64,000 nt of DNA, taken from contig NZ_CP121650.1 in NCBI RefSeq assembly GCF_029714405.1, forward strand, positions 434,001 to 498,000, in the 5' to 3' direction. Position 1 is the stretch's first letter. Each line of letters opens with the position of its first letter. Shown here in pieces: positions 55,854 to 64,000 of the stretch. Position numbers and translations under genes: made by a program. The notes beneath the pieces were generated by a model that searched no databases, was not told where the DNA came from, and worked only from the letters and a program-made list of their open reading frames with translations. This DNA comes from Bradyrhizobium sp. CB82. Lineage in GTDB: Bacteria; Pseudomonadota; Alphaproteobacteria; Rhizobiales; Xanthobacteraceae.

Positions 55854-56528
55854 ATGAGCAAACAGGCCGAATTTGCGGTCATTCTGAAAATGAATCCCAT
55901 GTTCACCGACCTCGGTGCGGACGAACTGCAGCGCTTGTCCAATCTCTGCCACACCCAGCATCTGGCGAATGGTGAAGTGCTGTTCCAGAAGGGCGATCCC
56001 GGCGATGCGCTGTTCGGCGTCCGCCGCGGCCAGGTGCGGATCGAAACCGGCGCCTCCGACGGCAGCCGGCTGACGCTGAATTTCATGGGACCGGGAGACC
56101 TGTTCGGCGAGGTCGCCGTGCTCGACGGCCAGAACCGCACCGCGGATGCGACCGCGGGCGAGGCCAGCGAGCTGTTCGTGCTGCGACGCGAGGACTTCCT
56201 CTCCTTCCTGGAGCGCGAGCCGAAGGTCGCGATCAAGATCATCATGCTGCTGTGCCAGCGCATCCGCTGGCAGAGCGAACGCATGGAAGAGTCCATGCTC
56301 CAGCCTCTCCCGGTGCGACTCGCCCGCAGGCTCTGCGCGCTCGCCGCCGATTTCGGTTCGGAGGTGCATATCTCCCAGGAGCAGCTCGGCGTCTTCGTCG
56401 GCGCCGCCCGCGAAAGCGTCAACCGTCAGCTCCAGGCCTGGCGCAAGGAGTCGATCCTCGATCTCCAGCGCGGGCGGATCCTGCTCAAGAACATGACCAA
56501 GCTGACGTCGATCGCGCGGAATGAGTAG
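55854..56528 (+). CDS. Crp-family regulator with intact cyclic-nucleotide pocket
   Basis: A 224-residue protein with a beta-roll and a winged helix (ISQEQLGVFVGAARESVNRQLQAWRKESIL). The phosphate-binding cassette FGEVAVLDGQNRTADATA keeps Glu86 and Arg95-Thr96, as in cAMP-binding Crp, in contrast to the two Crp-type genes at 15.6-17.2 kb. It should bind cAMP or cGMP. A cyclase gene is 2.5 kb away. The start at 55854 has AAAGGG; a 27-residue extension from 55773 through the tandem repeat is possible. Confidence 0.9.
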   Translation: MSKQAEFAVILKMNPMFTDLGADELQRLSNLCHTQHLANGEVLFQKGDPGDALFGVRRGQVRIETGASDGSRLTLNFMGPGDLFGEVAVLDGQNRTADATAGEASELFVLRREDFLSFLEREPKVAIKIIMLLCQRIRWQSERMEESMLQPLPVRLARRLCALAADFGSEVHISQEQLGVFVGAARESVNRQLQAWRKESILDLQRGRILLKNMTKLTSIARNE

Positions 56529-56541
56529 AAGTAGGTAACGC

Positions 56542-59500
56542 CTACTCCGCCGCCGGGTGCACGATGCTCTTCGGCATCGGGGCGGCCGCCGCTGGCGTTG
56601 CTCCGGCTGGCGCTTTCGCGTCGTGCGCGGCCTCCGCATCGGCGCTGTGCACGATCATCCGCTTGCCGAAGCGCCAGATCAGGGCGCCGATGTCATCCAT
56701 CACCATGAACATCGCGGGCACGAACACCAGCGACAGCACGGTCGAGAAGATCAGGCCGCCGATCACCGCCAGCGCCATCGGCGAACGGAATTCGCCGCCG
56801 GCGCCGACCGCGAGCGCGCTCGGCATCATGCCGGCGACCATCGCGATCGTGGTCATCACGATCGGGCGGGCGCGCTTCATGCCGGCGTCGATCATGGCTT
56901 CTTCGCGCGGCTTGCCCGCATGGATCGCTTCGATCGCAAATTCGACCAGCATGATCGCGTTCTTGGTCACGATGCCCATCAGCATCAAGATGCCGATCCA
57001 CACCGGCGTCGTAAGCTGCTTGCCGGTCACGAGCAGGGCTGCGATCGCGCCGCCGATCGAGAGCGGCAGCGAGAACAGGATCGTGATCGGCTGGAGGAAG
57101 GTGCCGAACAGCAGCACCAGCACGGCATAGACCATCATCAGGCCGGCGGTGATCGCGGTGGCAAAGCCGTCCGACAGCTCGTTCAGGCTCTCGGCGTCGC
57201 CGGAGGGGCTGACCTTCACGCCCTTCGGCAGGCTCTTCATCACCGGCAGCTCGTAGATCTTCCTGGTGGCGTCGCCGAGCGCCGCGGAGCCGACGAGATC
57301 GGCGGCGACGGTTGCCTGCCGTTCGCGGTCGTAGCGGTTGATGCTGGTCGGCCCCTGGTCGAGCTTGACGTCGGCGATGACCGAGAGCGGCACGCCGCCC
57401 TTCTCGCCGCGCTCGCCGAGCGGCACGCGCAACTGCTCGAGCGTCTTGAGATTGCCGCGCGCGGCATCTTCGAGCTGCACCCGGATCGGGACGAGGCGGT
57501 CGCCGACGTCGAACTTGGCAAGCGCAGGCCCGACGTCGCCGATGGTCGCGACACGGATGGTCTGCGACAGGCTTTCGGTCGAGACGCCCATGCGGGCGGC
57601 GAGCTCGGCGCGCGGCTCGATGCGAAGCTCGGGGCGCTCCAGCGCGGTTTCCGAGATGACATTGGAGATGGTCGGGATGCGCTTCATCTGCGTCGCGAGC
57701 TCGCTCGCGACGTTGTTGACGATGTTGGCGTCGACGCCGGTGACGACCAGCGAGATCGCGCGCAGGCCGTTCTCGTCGAGGAACCAGAAGCGGATGTCGG
57801 GGATGTTCTCGAGCTGCTGGCTGATCTCGAATTCCAGCTCGCGCTGGGTGATCTTGCGATCGTGCTTCGGAGTATAGTTGATGATCAGGGAGGCGCGCCG
57901 GACCTCCTGCGTGCCCGGCGGGACGCGGCCGCCGTCGACGAACACGCTCTTCACCTCGCTCCGCTTGCGCAGTTGCGCGACGATGTCCTCGGTGACCTTC
58001 TCGGTATAGGAGAGCTGGGTGCCCGGCGGCAGCTCGATCGCGAGCAGCGACCTTGCGCTGTCCTGTGCCGGCAGGAAGCCCTGCGGCAACAGCGTGATGC
58101 TCCAGATCGAGGCGGCGAAGATGCCGAAGCCGATCAGCACGGTGATGAAGTAATGCCGCACCGACCACGCCACGATCTTGTGGTAAGTGCGCAGCACGCG
58201 GCCGGGCGGCGGCTCCTCGTGATTGTGATGCTTGAGGAAATAGGCGGCCAGCATCGGCGTGACGAAGCGCGCGGCAAGCAGCGAGAAGAACACCTGCACC
58301 GAGACGGTGATGCCGAATTGCTTGAAGAACTGCCCGGCGATGCCGGACATGAAGCTTGCGGGGGCAAAGATCGCGATGATCGTCAGCGAGATCGCGATGA
58401 CGGCGAGTCCGATCTCGTCGGCGGCCTCCAGCGCGGCTCGGTAGGGCGATTTGCCCATGTTCATGTGCCGCACGATGTTCTCGATCTCGACGATGGCGTC
58501 GTCGACCAGAATACCGGTCGACAGCGTGATGGCGAGGAAGCTGACGAGGTTGAGCGAGAAGCCGAGCAGGTCCATCGCCCAGAATGCCGGGAAGATCGAC
58601 AGCGGCAGCGAGATCGCGGCGATGATGGTGGCGCGAAGGTCGCGCAGGAACAGCAGCACGATGATGACGGCGAGGATGGCGCCCTCGAACAGGGTCGAGA
58701 TCGCGGCCTCGTAATTGCCCTTGGTGTATTCGACCGAGGTGTCGATCAGCTTGAGGTCGACATCGGGATAGGCGACCTTGAGCGCATCGATGCGCTTCTG
58801 TACGGCGGCCGCGACCACCACGTCGCTGGCGCCCTTGGAGCGCTTGATGCCGAGGGCGACCACCGGCTCGCCGTTGAAGCGGGCGAAGGTGCGGCGGTCG
58901 GCGATGGTGTCGGTGACGGTGCCGAGATCGTCGAGCCGGACCTCGCCGCCGCCGAACAGCGGGATCATGGTGCCGGCAAGATCGCTCAGCGTCTTGGCGC
59001 CGGCGAGGGTGCGGATCGCCTGGTCATTCTTGCCGATCTCGGCGCGGCCGCCAGCGACGTCGACATTGGTGCCGCGCAGGCTCTGGCTGACGTTGACGGC
59101 GGTGAGGCCCATGGCCTGGAGCCGGTCCGGATCGAGCGAGACCAGGATCTCGCGCTCGACACCGCCGATGCGCTCGACCTGGGCGACGCCGCGCACGCCT
59201 TGCAGCGCGCGCTTGACCACGTCGTCGACGAAATAGGAGAGCTGTTCCGGCGTCTTGCCGGGCGAGATCGCGGCATAGGTGACGATCGGCAGGCCGATGA
59301 CGTCGACGCGCTGGATCAAGGGCTCGGTGACGTTCTGCGGCAGGTTCGAGCGCACCCGCGTGACCGCGTCCTTGACGTCGTTCAGCGCGCGGTCGGTGTT
59401 GGTCTCGAGCGCGAACTGGATCGTGGTCAGCGACAGGCCGTCGGTGATCTGCGAGGTGATGTGGCGCACGCCTTCGACGCCGGAGACTGCGTCTTCGATC

Positions 59501-59703
59501 GTCTTGGTGATCTGGGATTCAAGCTCGGCGGGAGCCGCGCCGAATTGCGACACCGCGACCGAGATCACGGGGATGTCGGCCGAGGGCAGCCGCGTCACCG
59601 CGAGCTTGGTGAAGGAGACCCAGCCCAGGATCAGAAGGATGATGGAAAAGACGACCGACGGCAGCGGATTGCGGATTGACCATGCCGAGATATTGATAGC
59701 CAT
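56542..59703 (-). CDS. RND-family efflux pump (inner-membrane component)
   Basis: A 1053-residue HAE1-type resistance-nodulation-division transporter with twelve membrane helices and two large periplasmic domains. The proton-relay Asp pair is in TGILVDDAIVEIENI (helix 4); the matching helix 10 motif is VTKNAIMLVEFA. Other signs are the start SIRNPLPSVVFSIILLILG and the pore/porter segments. Its start codon overlaps the stop of the adaptor gene by one base, so both are translated together. No outer-membrane channel gene is present. The substrate is unknown. Confidence 0.95.
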   Translation of the reverse strand: MAINISAWSIRNPLPSVVFSIILLILGWVSFTKLAVTRLPSADIPVISVAVSQFGAAPAELESQITKTIEDAVSGVEGVRHITSQITDGLSLTTIQFALETNTDRALNDVKDAVTRVRSNLPQNVTEPLIQRVDVIGLPIVTYAAISPGKTPEQLSYFVDDVVKRALQGVRGVAQVERIGGVEREILVSLDPDRLQAMGLTAVNVSQSLRGTNVDVAGGRAEIGKNDQAIRTLAGAKTLSDLAGTMIPLFGGGEVRLDDLGTVTDTIADRRTFARFNGEPVVALGIKRSKGASDVVVAAAVQKRIDALKVAYPDVDLKLIDTSVEYTKGNYEAAISTLFEGAILAVIIVLLFLRDLRATIIAAISLPLSIFPAFWAMDLLGFSLNLVSFLAITLSTGILVDDAIVEIENIVRHMNMGKSPYRAALEAADEIGLAVIAISLTIIAIFAPASFMSGIAGQFFKQFGITVSVQVFFSLLAARFVTPMLAAYFLKHHNHEEPPPGRVLRTYHKIVAWSVRHYFITVLIGFGIFAASIWSITLLPQGFLPAQDSARSLLAIELPPGTQLSYTEKVTEDIVAQLRKRSEVKSVFVDGGRVPPGTQEVRRASLIINYTPKHDRKITQRELEFEISQQLENIPDIRFWFLDENGLRAISLVVTGVDANIVNNVASELATQMKRIPTISNVISETALERPELRIEPRAELAARMGVSTESLSQTIRVATIGDVGPALAKFDVGDRLVPIRVQLEDAARGNLKTLEQLRVPLGERGEKGGVPLSVIADVKLDQGPTSINRYDRERQATVAADLVGSAALGDATRKIYELPVMKSLPKGVKVSPSGDAESLNELSDGFATAITAGLMMVYAVLVLLFGTFLQPITILFSLPLSIGGAIAALLVTGKQLTTPVWIGILMLMGIVTKNAIMLVEFAIEAIHAGKPREEAMIDAGMKRARPIVMTTIAMVAGMMPSALAVGAGGEFRSPMALAVIGGLIFSTVLSLVFVPAMFMVMDDIGALIWRFGKRMIVHSADAEAAHDAKAPAGATPAAAAPMPKSIVHPAAE

Positions 59704-60632
59704 CAGCGTACTCGCGATCGATCGAGTTCATCGGCGAAGACGGTCTTGATCTGATCGCCGTCATGGAGCGAAGAGCCGGCATCGGCCACGACGATTTCGC
59801 CGACGTCGAGACCTTCCAGGATTTCCGTTGCGGTGTCGGACGTCAGCCCGACCCGTACCCGTCGCGTCTCGACCGTGTTTCCTTTGACCACCTGGACGGT
59901 GAGATGGTCAATGGCGGTTTTGGGAACCGCAACGCCGCAGCTCCGCTTGGCGTCGATGGAGGCGCGGGCGAACATGCCGACCTTCAGCGACGGATTGTTG
60001 GCGACGCTGATCCGAACGCGGCCGAGCTGCGTGGCGCGGTCGATCTCGGGCGAGACCAGCCGGACGCGCCCGATCAGGTCGGGGGCGTCGTCCCGGCTGA
60101 TCCGCACCGTCGCGCCGGGATTGAGCTTGGGCATATGCACGGCCGGCACCTGCGCATCGAGCTCGATCTCGCCGCCCACGGCGATGCGGAACATCGGGCC
60201 CGCCTGCGGCGAGGCCGGCGCGCCCACGACGGTGCGGACTTCGGTCACGAGACCCGCGGCGGGCGCCTTGAGCGAGATCGGTCCTTGCGATCCCGGCCGC
60301 GCCGGCTGTCCCGGCATCTGCGGAGGGGGACTCAGCCGCGCCAGTTCCTGGTTCTCGGTGACGGTGGCGCCTTCCGCGACGAAGAGGTCGGTGACGCGTG
60401 ATCCTTCCTGGTCGGCGGTCACCACGGCCTCGCGACGCGGCACGAAAAAGCCGGTCACACGCACCAGATCGGAAAAGCAGGCATTGGTCGATTTGGTCAC
60501 GACCACCTGGGCCTCGCCCGGCGTCTCCTTCACTTCCGGGCGGTGCCGGTTCTCGAACCAGTAGTAGCCGACACCGAGCACAACGATGAACAGGCCGGTT
60601 CCCGCAGGCTTGAGATATTCGGTGATGTTCAT
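59703..60632 (-). CDS. RND periplasmic adaptor (membrane-fusion protein)
   Basis: A 309-residue adaptor with one N-terminal membrane anchor (GTGLFIVVLGVGYYWF), lipoyl domain (TGFFVPRREAVVTADQEGSRVTDLFVAEGATVTENQELARL), a Pro-rich turn in place of a long hairpin, and barrel domain. It couples the RND pump to an outer-membrane channel. It is paralogous to the orphan adaptor at 40512. The first gene of the adaptor-pump pair, with a one-base overlap. Confidence 0.93.
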   Translation of the reverse strand: MNITEYLKPAGTGLFIVVLGVGYYWFENRHRPEVKETPGEAQVVVTKSTNACFSDLVRVTGFFVPRREAVVTADQEGSRVTDLFVAEGATVTENQELARLSPPPQMPGQPARPGSQGPISLKAPAAGLVTEVRTVVGAPASPQAGPMFRIAVGGEIELDAQVPAVHMPKLNPGATVRISRDDAPDLIGRVRLVSPEIDRATQLGRVRISVANNPSLKVGMFARASIDAKRSCGVAVPKTAIDHLTVQVVKGNTVETRRVRVGLTSDTATEILEGLDVGEIVVADAGSSLHDGDQIKTVFADELDRSRVR

Positions 60633-60796
60633 CGCCGGATCATCCTGCCGGGCTCATGGCCGCGAGCTCGCGGCCGCTACGAGAAGAGTTTCCCAGAAAC
60701 GAAGTTGCGTCCTGCAAGGTCTGCGGGACGCGCGTCGGACAGACGAACTTACACCACATCAGGAACGGTCACTTGAACAATGTGTCGCCTTCACTA

Positions 60797-60892
60797 GCGC
60801 ATGATCCGGAAAAGTGTGAAGCGGTTTTCCGACAAGATCATGCGCAACAACAACCTGAAGCGCGATGATGATTCATCCCGATCTCATCGCGC
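60797..60892. repeat. dispersed palindromic repeat, copy 2, with adjoining hairpin
   Basis: Perfect arms GCGCATGATC at 60797-60806 and GATCATGCGC at 60836-60845. They are followed by a second perfect hairpin GCGCGATGA at 60860-60868 and TCATCGCGC at 60884-60892. Copy 1 is at 12543. It lies directly behind the minus-strand OmpA-like gene and probably terminates it. Confidence 0.75.
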
Positions 60893-60902
60893 TTTAGCAG
60901 GT

Positions 60903-61565
60903 TCACTTGGACGCGGTGGTCTTGTTCTCCATATTGACGACCTGCACCCGGCGATTGACCTCCGCCATCGGCTGGCTCGGATCCTTCAGCTTGCTCTTGC
61001 CATAGCCGACGGTGACGAGATCGGCCGCGGGAATGCTGTACTTGTCGATGAGGTAGCGCTTGATCGCGTCGGCGCGGCGCTCCGACAGGTCCTGGTTGTA
61101 GGCCTCGCCGCCAGCGGCGTCGGTGTGGCCGGCCACGACGAAGGTCGAGCCCTTCAGATCGGGGCTGGTGAGCGCACTGCCGAGCGCCTGCACGGAAGGC
61201 ATCGACTTGGCGCTGATGGTGGCCGAGTTGTAGTCGAAGGTGATCTCGAGATCGATGTTCGGCTTGTCCTTGGCGACGGTTGCGATTTCCTCGCGTTCGC
61301 TCGACGAGAGCGAGCGCGTGGCGCGGCCCCGCACGCTCTGGAGCAATCTGGTCTCGGCGGCGCTCGGCGCCGGATCGGCTTGCGGTCCGATCGAGAGGCC
61401 GCGCGTCAGGGGCTTCTTCGGCGGCGCCAGCGCCCGCACGATCTGGTCCTCGGTGACGTTGCTGCTGCCGTCCTTGGCGTCGCCCGCGAATGCACTCGAC
61501 AGCGACAGCGTAAGTGCGGCGCCGATCGTGAGGATCGCGGTCACGCCCTTTGCAGCCAATCTCAT
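60903..61565 (-). CDS. OmpA-domain envelope protein
   Basis: A 220-residue protein with signal peptide (TAILTIGAALTLSLSSAFA), a helical spacer (SSSEREEIATVAKDKPNIDLEITFDYNSA), and a C-terminal OmpA-like peptidoglycan-binding domain (FVVAGHTDAAGGEAYNQDLSERRADAIKRYL, VGYGKSKLKDP, NRRVQVV). It is not a beta-barrel, and no lipobox is present. It lies 124 bases behind the caspase-TPR gene, on the same strand, so both may act together in the envelope. The ATG at 61565 follows AGGAGGGA. Confidence 0.9.
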   Translation of the reverse strand: MRLAAKGVTAILTIGAALTLSLSSAFAGDAKDGSSNVTEDQIVRALAPPKKPLTRGLSIGPQADPAPSAAETRLLQSVRGRATRSLSSSEREEIATVAKDKPNIDLEITFDYNSATISAKSMPSVQALGSALTSPDLKGSTFVVAGHTDAAGGEAYNQDLSERRADAIKRYLIDKYSIPAADLVTVGYGKSKLKDPSQPMAEVNRRVQVVNMENKTTASK

Positions 61566-61689
61566 TGCCAGTCCCTCCTGCAAAAAATTCCTGCAACAAG
61601 CCCGGAAGGGCCCTTGCGGCATCCTTCCCTTGGTCTCCGCGGGGCTCTCAGGGGTTCGAGGCGCAGCGCCCCGATATTTCAAAAAAATA

Positions 61690-63267
61690 TCAACGCACGC
61701 CGTAACTTGCGAACTCCTGGACGATGTTCGGGTCCATCGCCTTGGCGTTCGCAATGTCCAGCGCGCCTTCCGAGGCAGAGCCGTTGCGCTGCTTGGCAAG
61801 CCCCCGCCCATAAAGCGATGAGGTCAGGCGCGGGTTGATCCTCAGCGCCGCATCGAAATCCGCGATGGCGTTCTTCACTGCCCCCGATTTCAGGTTGACC
61901 AGGCCGCGGCTGTCCAGCGCGTCGACGAAGTTCGGGCGCAGCCGCAGGGCCTCGTTGCAATCCTTCAGCGCGCCCTGGAGGTCGCCGACCACGGTGCGGG
62001 TCCAGCAACGGTTGTTCAGGGCCTCGACGTCCTTGGGATTGATCCGGATCGTGTCGTCGAAATCCTTGATCGCAAGATTATAGGCGCCCTTGCTGGCATA
62101 GACCTGGCCGCGCCGGTAGAGCGCGTTCACGTCGTCGGGGTTTGCCGCGATCTTGGCGGTCAGGCCCTTGATGGTTGGATCGTCGGCCAGCGCGGACTGG
62201 TTCGGTCCGGTGTCGGTGCTGCCGCCGGTATTGGGGCTGGTGCCGACGTCGGCCGGCTTCACCGGCGGCTGCGGTGCGGGAATAGCCGCATCAACCTGCG
62301 GCTTCGATGACGGTGCAGGGACCGGTGCAGGAGAGGGCGCAGGCGCGGGAGGTGGAGCAACATTCGCTTCGACCTGCGGCTTCGGCGGCGCGGGCGGTGC
62401 CGGGGGAGCGGGAGTTTGCACAGGTGCCGGTGCAGGCGGGTTGCTTGCAACCATCGGCGGTGCGGTCACCGGCGGTGCCGGCGGCTGCGCCGTCGCGGTC
62501 GGCCGCGATCCGCTGGCGCCGGGAATGAAGGAGAAATCCTCGGCCAGCGAAGACGAAATCCAGGGCACCTGCTCGTTGCGCGAGGCGCGGGTGACGCCCA
62601 TCTTGGTGCGGTTCAGCGTTTCCTCCGCCATCAGGTCGGGGACGCGGATTTCCTTCAAAAGTTCCTGGACGAACAGGCTGCGGTCACCGCCGGCATCCGA
62701 GGTCACCGAGCTCAAGGCCGCTGAATACATCACCAGCGTGCCGTTCGGCGCGATCACCGGGGCGAGGCCCGCGGAGAAGCTGCGGAACCGCCGCTCGAAC
62801 GGGTTGCGCCTGGAGGCATCGATCAGCGCGATCTTGACGCCGGCGCCGCGGGTGTTGATCTCGCCGAGCACGGTCTCGATGCTGAAGCCGTCGCGGCGCA
62901 CGTCGGACTCGGTCCAGATCTGCGCGTCGACCGGGATCATGTAGCTCTGGCGTGCCGACTGGATGCCAAAGCCGCTGTAGAACACCAGCACGACCGCGCC
63001 GGGCTTGACCTTGCTATAGAGCTTGTCGAAAGCGCGCCGCATACCGTCGCCTGTCAGATTCTCGCCGACATCGACGGTAAAGCCGTCATGCTTGAGCTCG
63101 TCGGCGACGTCGCGTGCGTCGTTGATCGGCTCCTTCAGCGGGCTGTCGGCGTCTGGATATTTGGCATTGCCGATGACCAGCGCATAGCGGTCGCCTGCGG
63201 CAAAGGATGGGGCGGTCAGGACGACCGAGAACGTCAAGAGCAGAAGCGAAAGAAAGCGAATCTTCAT
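61690..63267 (-). CDS. pseudo-caspase with Pro-rich linker and TPR domain
   Basis: A 525-residue protein: signal peptide (SLLLLTFSVVLTAPSFA), a caspase-like p20 domain (YALVIGNAKYPDADSPLKEPINDARDVADELKHDGF), a Pro/Ala-rich linker (about 265-375), and about four TPRs (NALYRRGQVYASKGAYNLAIKDFDDTIRINP...). The catalytic His is Phe100 (YSGFGIQ) and the Cys is Ser152 (LIDASRRNP), so the domain should be inactive. The sequence around these sites and SYMIPVDAQIW is close to the YS-type paralogue at 39491. It probably binds periplasmic partners through the TPRs. A weak AT-rich hairpin (GATATTT/AAATATC) overlaps the stop codon. Confidence 0.9.
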   Translation of the reverse strand: MKIRFLSLLLLTFSVVLTAPSFAAGDRYALVIGNAKYPDADSPLKEPINDARDVADELKHDGFTVDVGENLTGDGMRRAFDKLYSKVKPGAVVLVFYSGFGIQSARQSYMIPVDAQIWTESDVRRDGFSIETVLGEINTRGAGVKIALIDASRRNPFERRFRSFSAGLAPVIAPNGTLVMYSAALSSVTSDAGGDRSLFVQELLKEIRVPDLMAEETLNRTKMGVTRASRNEQVPWISSSLAEDFSFIPGASGSRPTATAQPPAPPVTAPPMVASNPPAPAPVQTPAPPAPPAPPKPQVEANVAPPPAPAPSPAPVPAPSSKPQVDAAIPAPQPPVKPADVGTSPNTGGSTDTGPNQSALADDPTIKGLTAKIAANPDDVNALYRRGQVYASKGAYNLAIKDFDDTIRINPKDVEALNNRCWTRTVVGDLQGALKDCNEALRLRPNFVDALDSRGLVNLKSGAVKNAIADFDAALRINPRLTSSLYGRGLAKQRNGSASEGALDIANAKAMDPNIVQEFASYGVR

Positions 63268-63629
63268 AACGAGCGCGGTCCAGCCAAAAAGGCGCCGTTC
63301 ACAAGCCTTGCGCCGCGGCGACCTTAACTTACGCAATTTGCATTATCAAACCGGGGGGTGGGGGCGTCAACCGCTTGGAGAACCGGCATTATCGCGACAA
63401 TTGATCGCGAAGCTGCGCGAAAGACGAAAGGGACTGAAGCGGCTGTCACGACATCGCTCGATCGAAGGGGTGGCCCGGCGGACATACCTCTTAGCTCGGC
63501 CATCGCGACGAAAATGTGATCGGCCTCAGGTGGGGCGGCACGAGGGGCGGCGTTTGACCTTTGCGTCCGGCGATGGCTTGGTGCGCTTGCGACCGATCTC
63601 AGGCTCCCCTCAACGAAAAAAGTGCAAGC
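63268..63629. other. divergent intergenic region
   Basis: A 362-base gap between divergent genes. A stretch TTAACTTACGCAATTTGCATTATC at 63324-63347 is AT-rich and likely a promoter for the pseudo-caspase. No further gene or palindrome was seen. Confidence 0.45.
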
Positions 63630-64000
63630 ATGGGAAACCTCCACGAAGTCTACGCGCTGCGCTACGCGACGATGTCGCCCCGCACCCCCCACATGAACTT
63701 CCTGTCGCCGGACCCGCACGAGAGCACCGCGCAGGACCTCGACTATTTCGTCTGGCTGATCCGCGGAGGCGGCCGCGATATCCTGGTCGATACCGGCTTC
63801 AATGCGGAGGAAGCCACCTTGCGCGCCCGCAAGCTGACGCTCGATCCGGTGGACGCGCTGGAGCGCTTTGGCGTCAAGGCATCAGCCATTGCCGACATCA
63901 TCGTGACGCATCTGCACTACGACCACGCCGGCAATCTCGATCGTTTCCCGAATGCCCGCTTCCATTTGCAGGAGCGCGAGATGGCTTACGCGACCGGCCG
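63630..64000 (+). CDS. metallo-beta-lactamase-fold lactonase (N-acylhomoserine lactonase-like), partial
   Basis: The first 123 residues are visible; the gene runs off the right edge. It contains ILVDTGFNAEEA and the zinc motif THLHYDHAGN (HxHxDH), followed by NARFHLQEREMAYATGR, as in AiiA/AttM-type quorum-signal lactonases. The start MGNLHEVYALRYATM is also typical. It would hydrolyse acyl-homoserine lactones or related lactones in the cytoplasm. The distal zinc ligands lie outside the window. Confidence 0.85.
   Translation, partial: MGNLHEVYALRYATMSPRTPHMNFLSPDPHESTAQDLDYFVWLIRGGGRDILVDTGFNAEEATLRARKLTLDPVDALERFGVKASAIADIIVTHLHYDHAGNLDRFPNARFHLQEREMAYATG

Noticed and set aside
56557..59679. 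1040-codon plus-strand frame opposite the RND pump gene
   Set aside because: The RND product has all family motifs on the minus strand; the plus frame shows no family and only shadow composition.

Overview
This 64 kb window is GC-rich and densely packed. The gene families (stacked two-component sensors, FixJ- and Crp-type regulators, AsmA and Spy-like envelope proteins, YS-type caspase homologues, many palindromic intergenic repeats) point to a Bradyrhizobium-like alphaproteobacterium. That assignment is inference from gene content and protein style; no rRNA, tRNA or species marker is present. No CRISPR array, prophage or tRNA was seen.

Layout. 0-9.3 kb: a partial thioredoxin-fold redoxin, small secreted proteins, a disulfide-reductase-like flavoprotein, a secreted cupin and an MFS carrier, then a gene-poor scar holding the tail of a lactate-dehydrogenase-type gene, a luciferase-like oxidoreductase, and a MocR regulator divergent from an EamA exporter with a clear operator between them. 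9.3-17.2 kb: an EAL protein with a receiver lacking its Asp, an MHS-type carrier, a conserved unknown, a LuxR protein with a kinase-dimerisation-like N-terminus, a stand-alone HPt protein and two tandem Crp-type regulators. 17.8-28.5 kb: a signalling block, cheA(REC)-cheW-cheY-cheR-PilZ-like-REC without cheB or receptor, then a FixJ-like regulator and a 1198-residue hybrid kinase preceded by the stump of a receiver gene.

28.7-32.5 kb: a GntR/FCD regulator, a perfect 24-bp palindrome, the C-terminal half of an ABC permease, an IlvD/Edd dehydratase and an RraA-like aldolase. This looks like a sugar-acid operon that lost its transporter by deletion. 32.6-41.8 kb: an S9 oligopeptidase, a class V aminotransferase, an SNase-like secreted nuclease, an unknown 591-residue protein, a caspase-fold protein lacking both catalytic residues, an orphan efflux adaptor and a 58-residue Cys-rich protein. 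41.8-47.8 kb: a beta-propeller lactonase-like protein, two very small genes, a chemoreceptor, and an IS1182-like element inserted into a palindromic repeat. 47.8-64 kb: envelope and stress genes (LysM, Spy/CpxP-like, AsmA), a membrane class III nucleotide cyclase, a Crp protein with an intact cyclic-nucleotide pocket, an RND efflux pair, an OmpA-like protein, a second inactive caspase homologue with TPRs, and the start of a metallo-beta-lactamase-fold lactonase.

Across the window the intergenic gaps, mostly at convergent 3' ends, hold several families of palindromic repeats. The most unusual signals are the two pseudo-caspases, the remodelled sugar-acid operon, the signalling proteins with lost phospho-acceptor residues, the repeat targeted by the IS, and two tandem-repeat leaders directly upstream of start codons.
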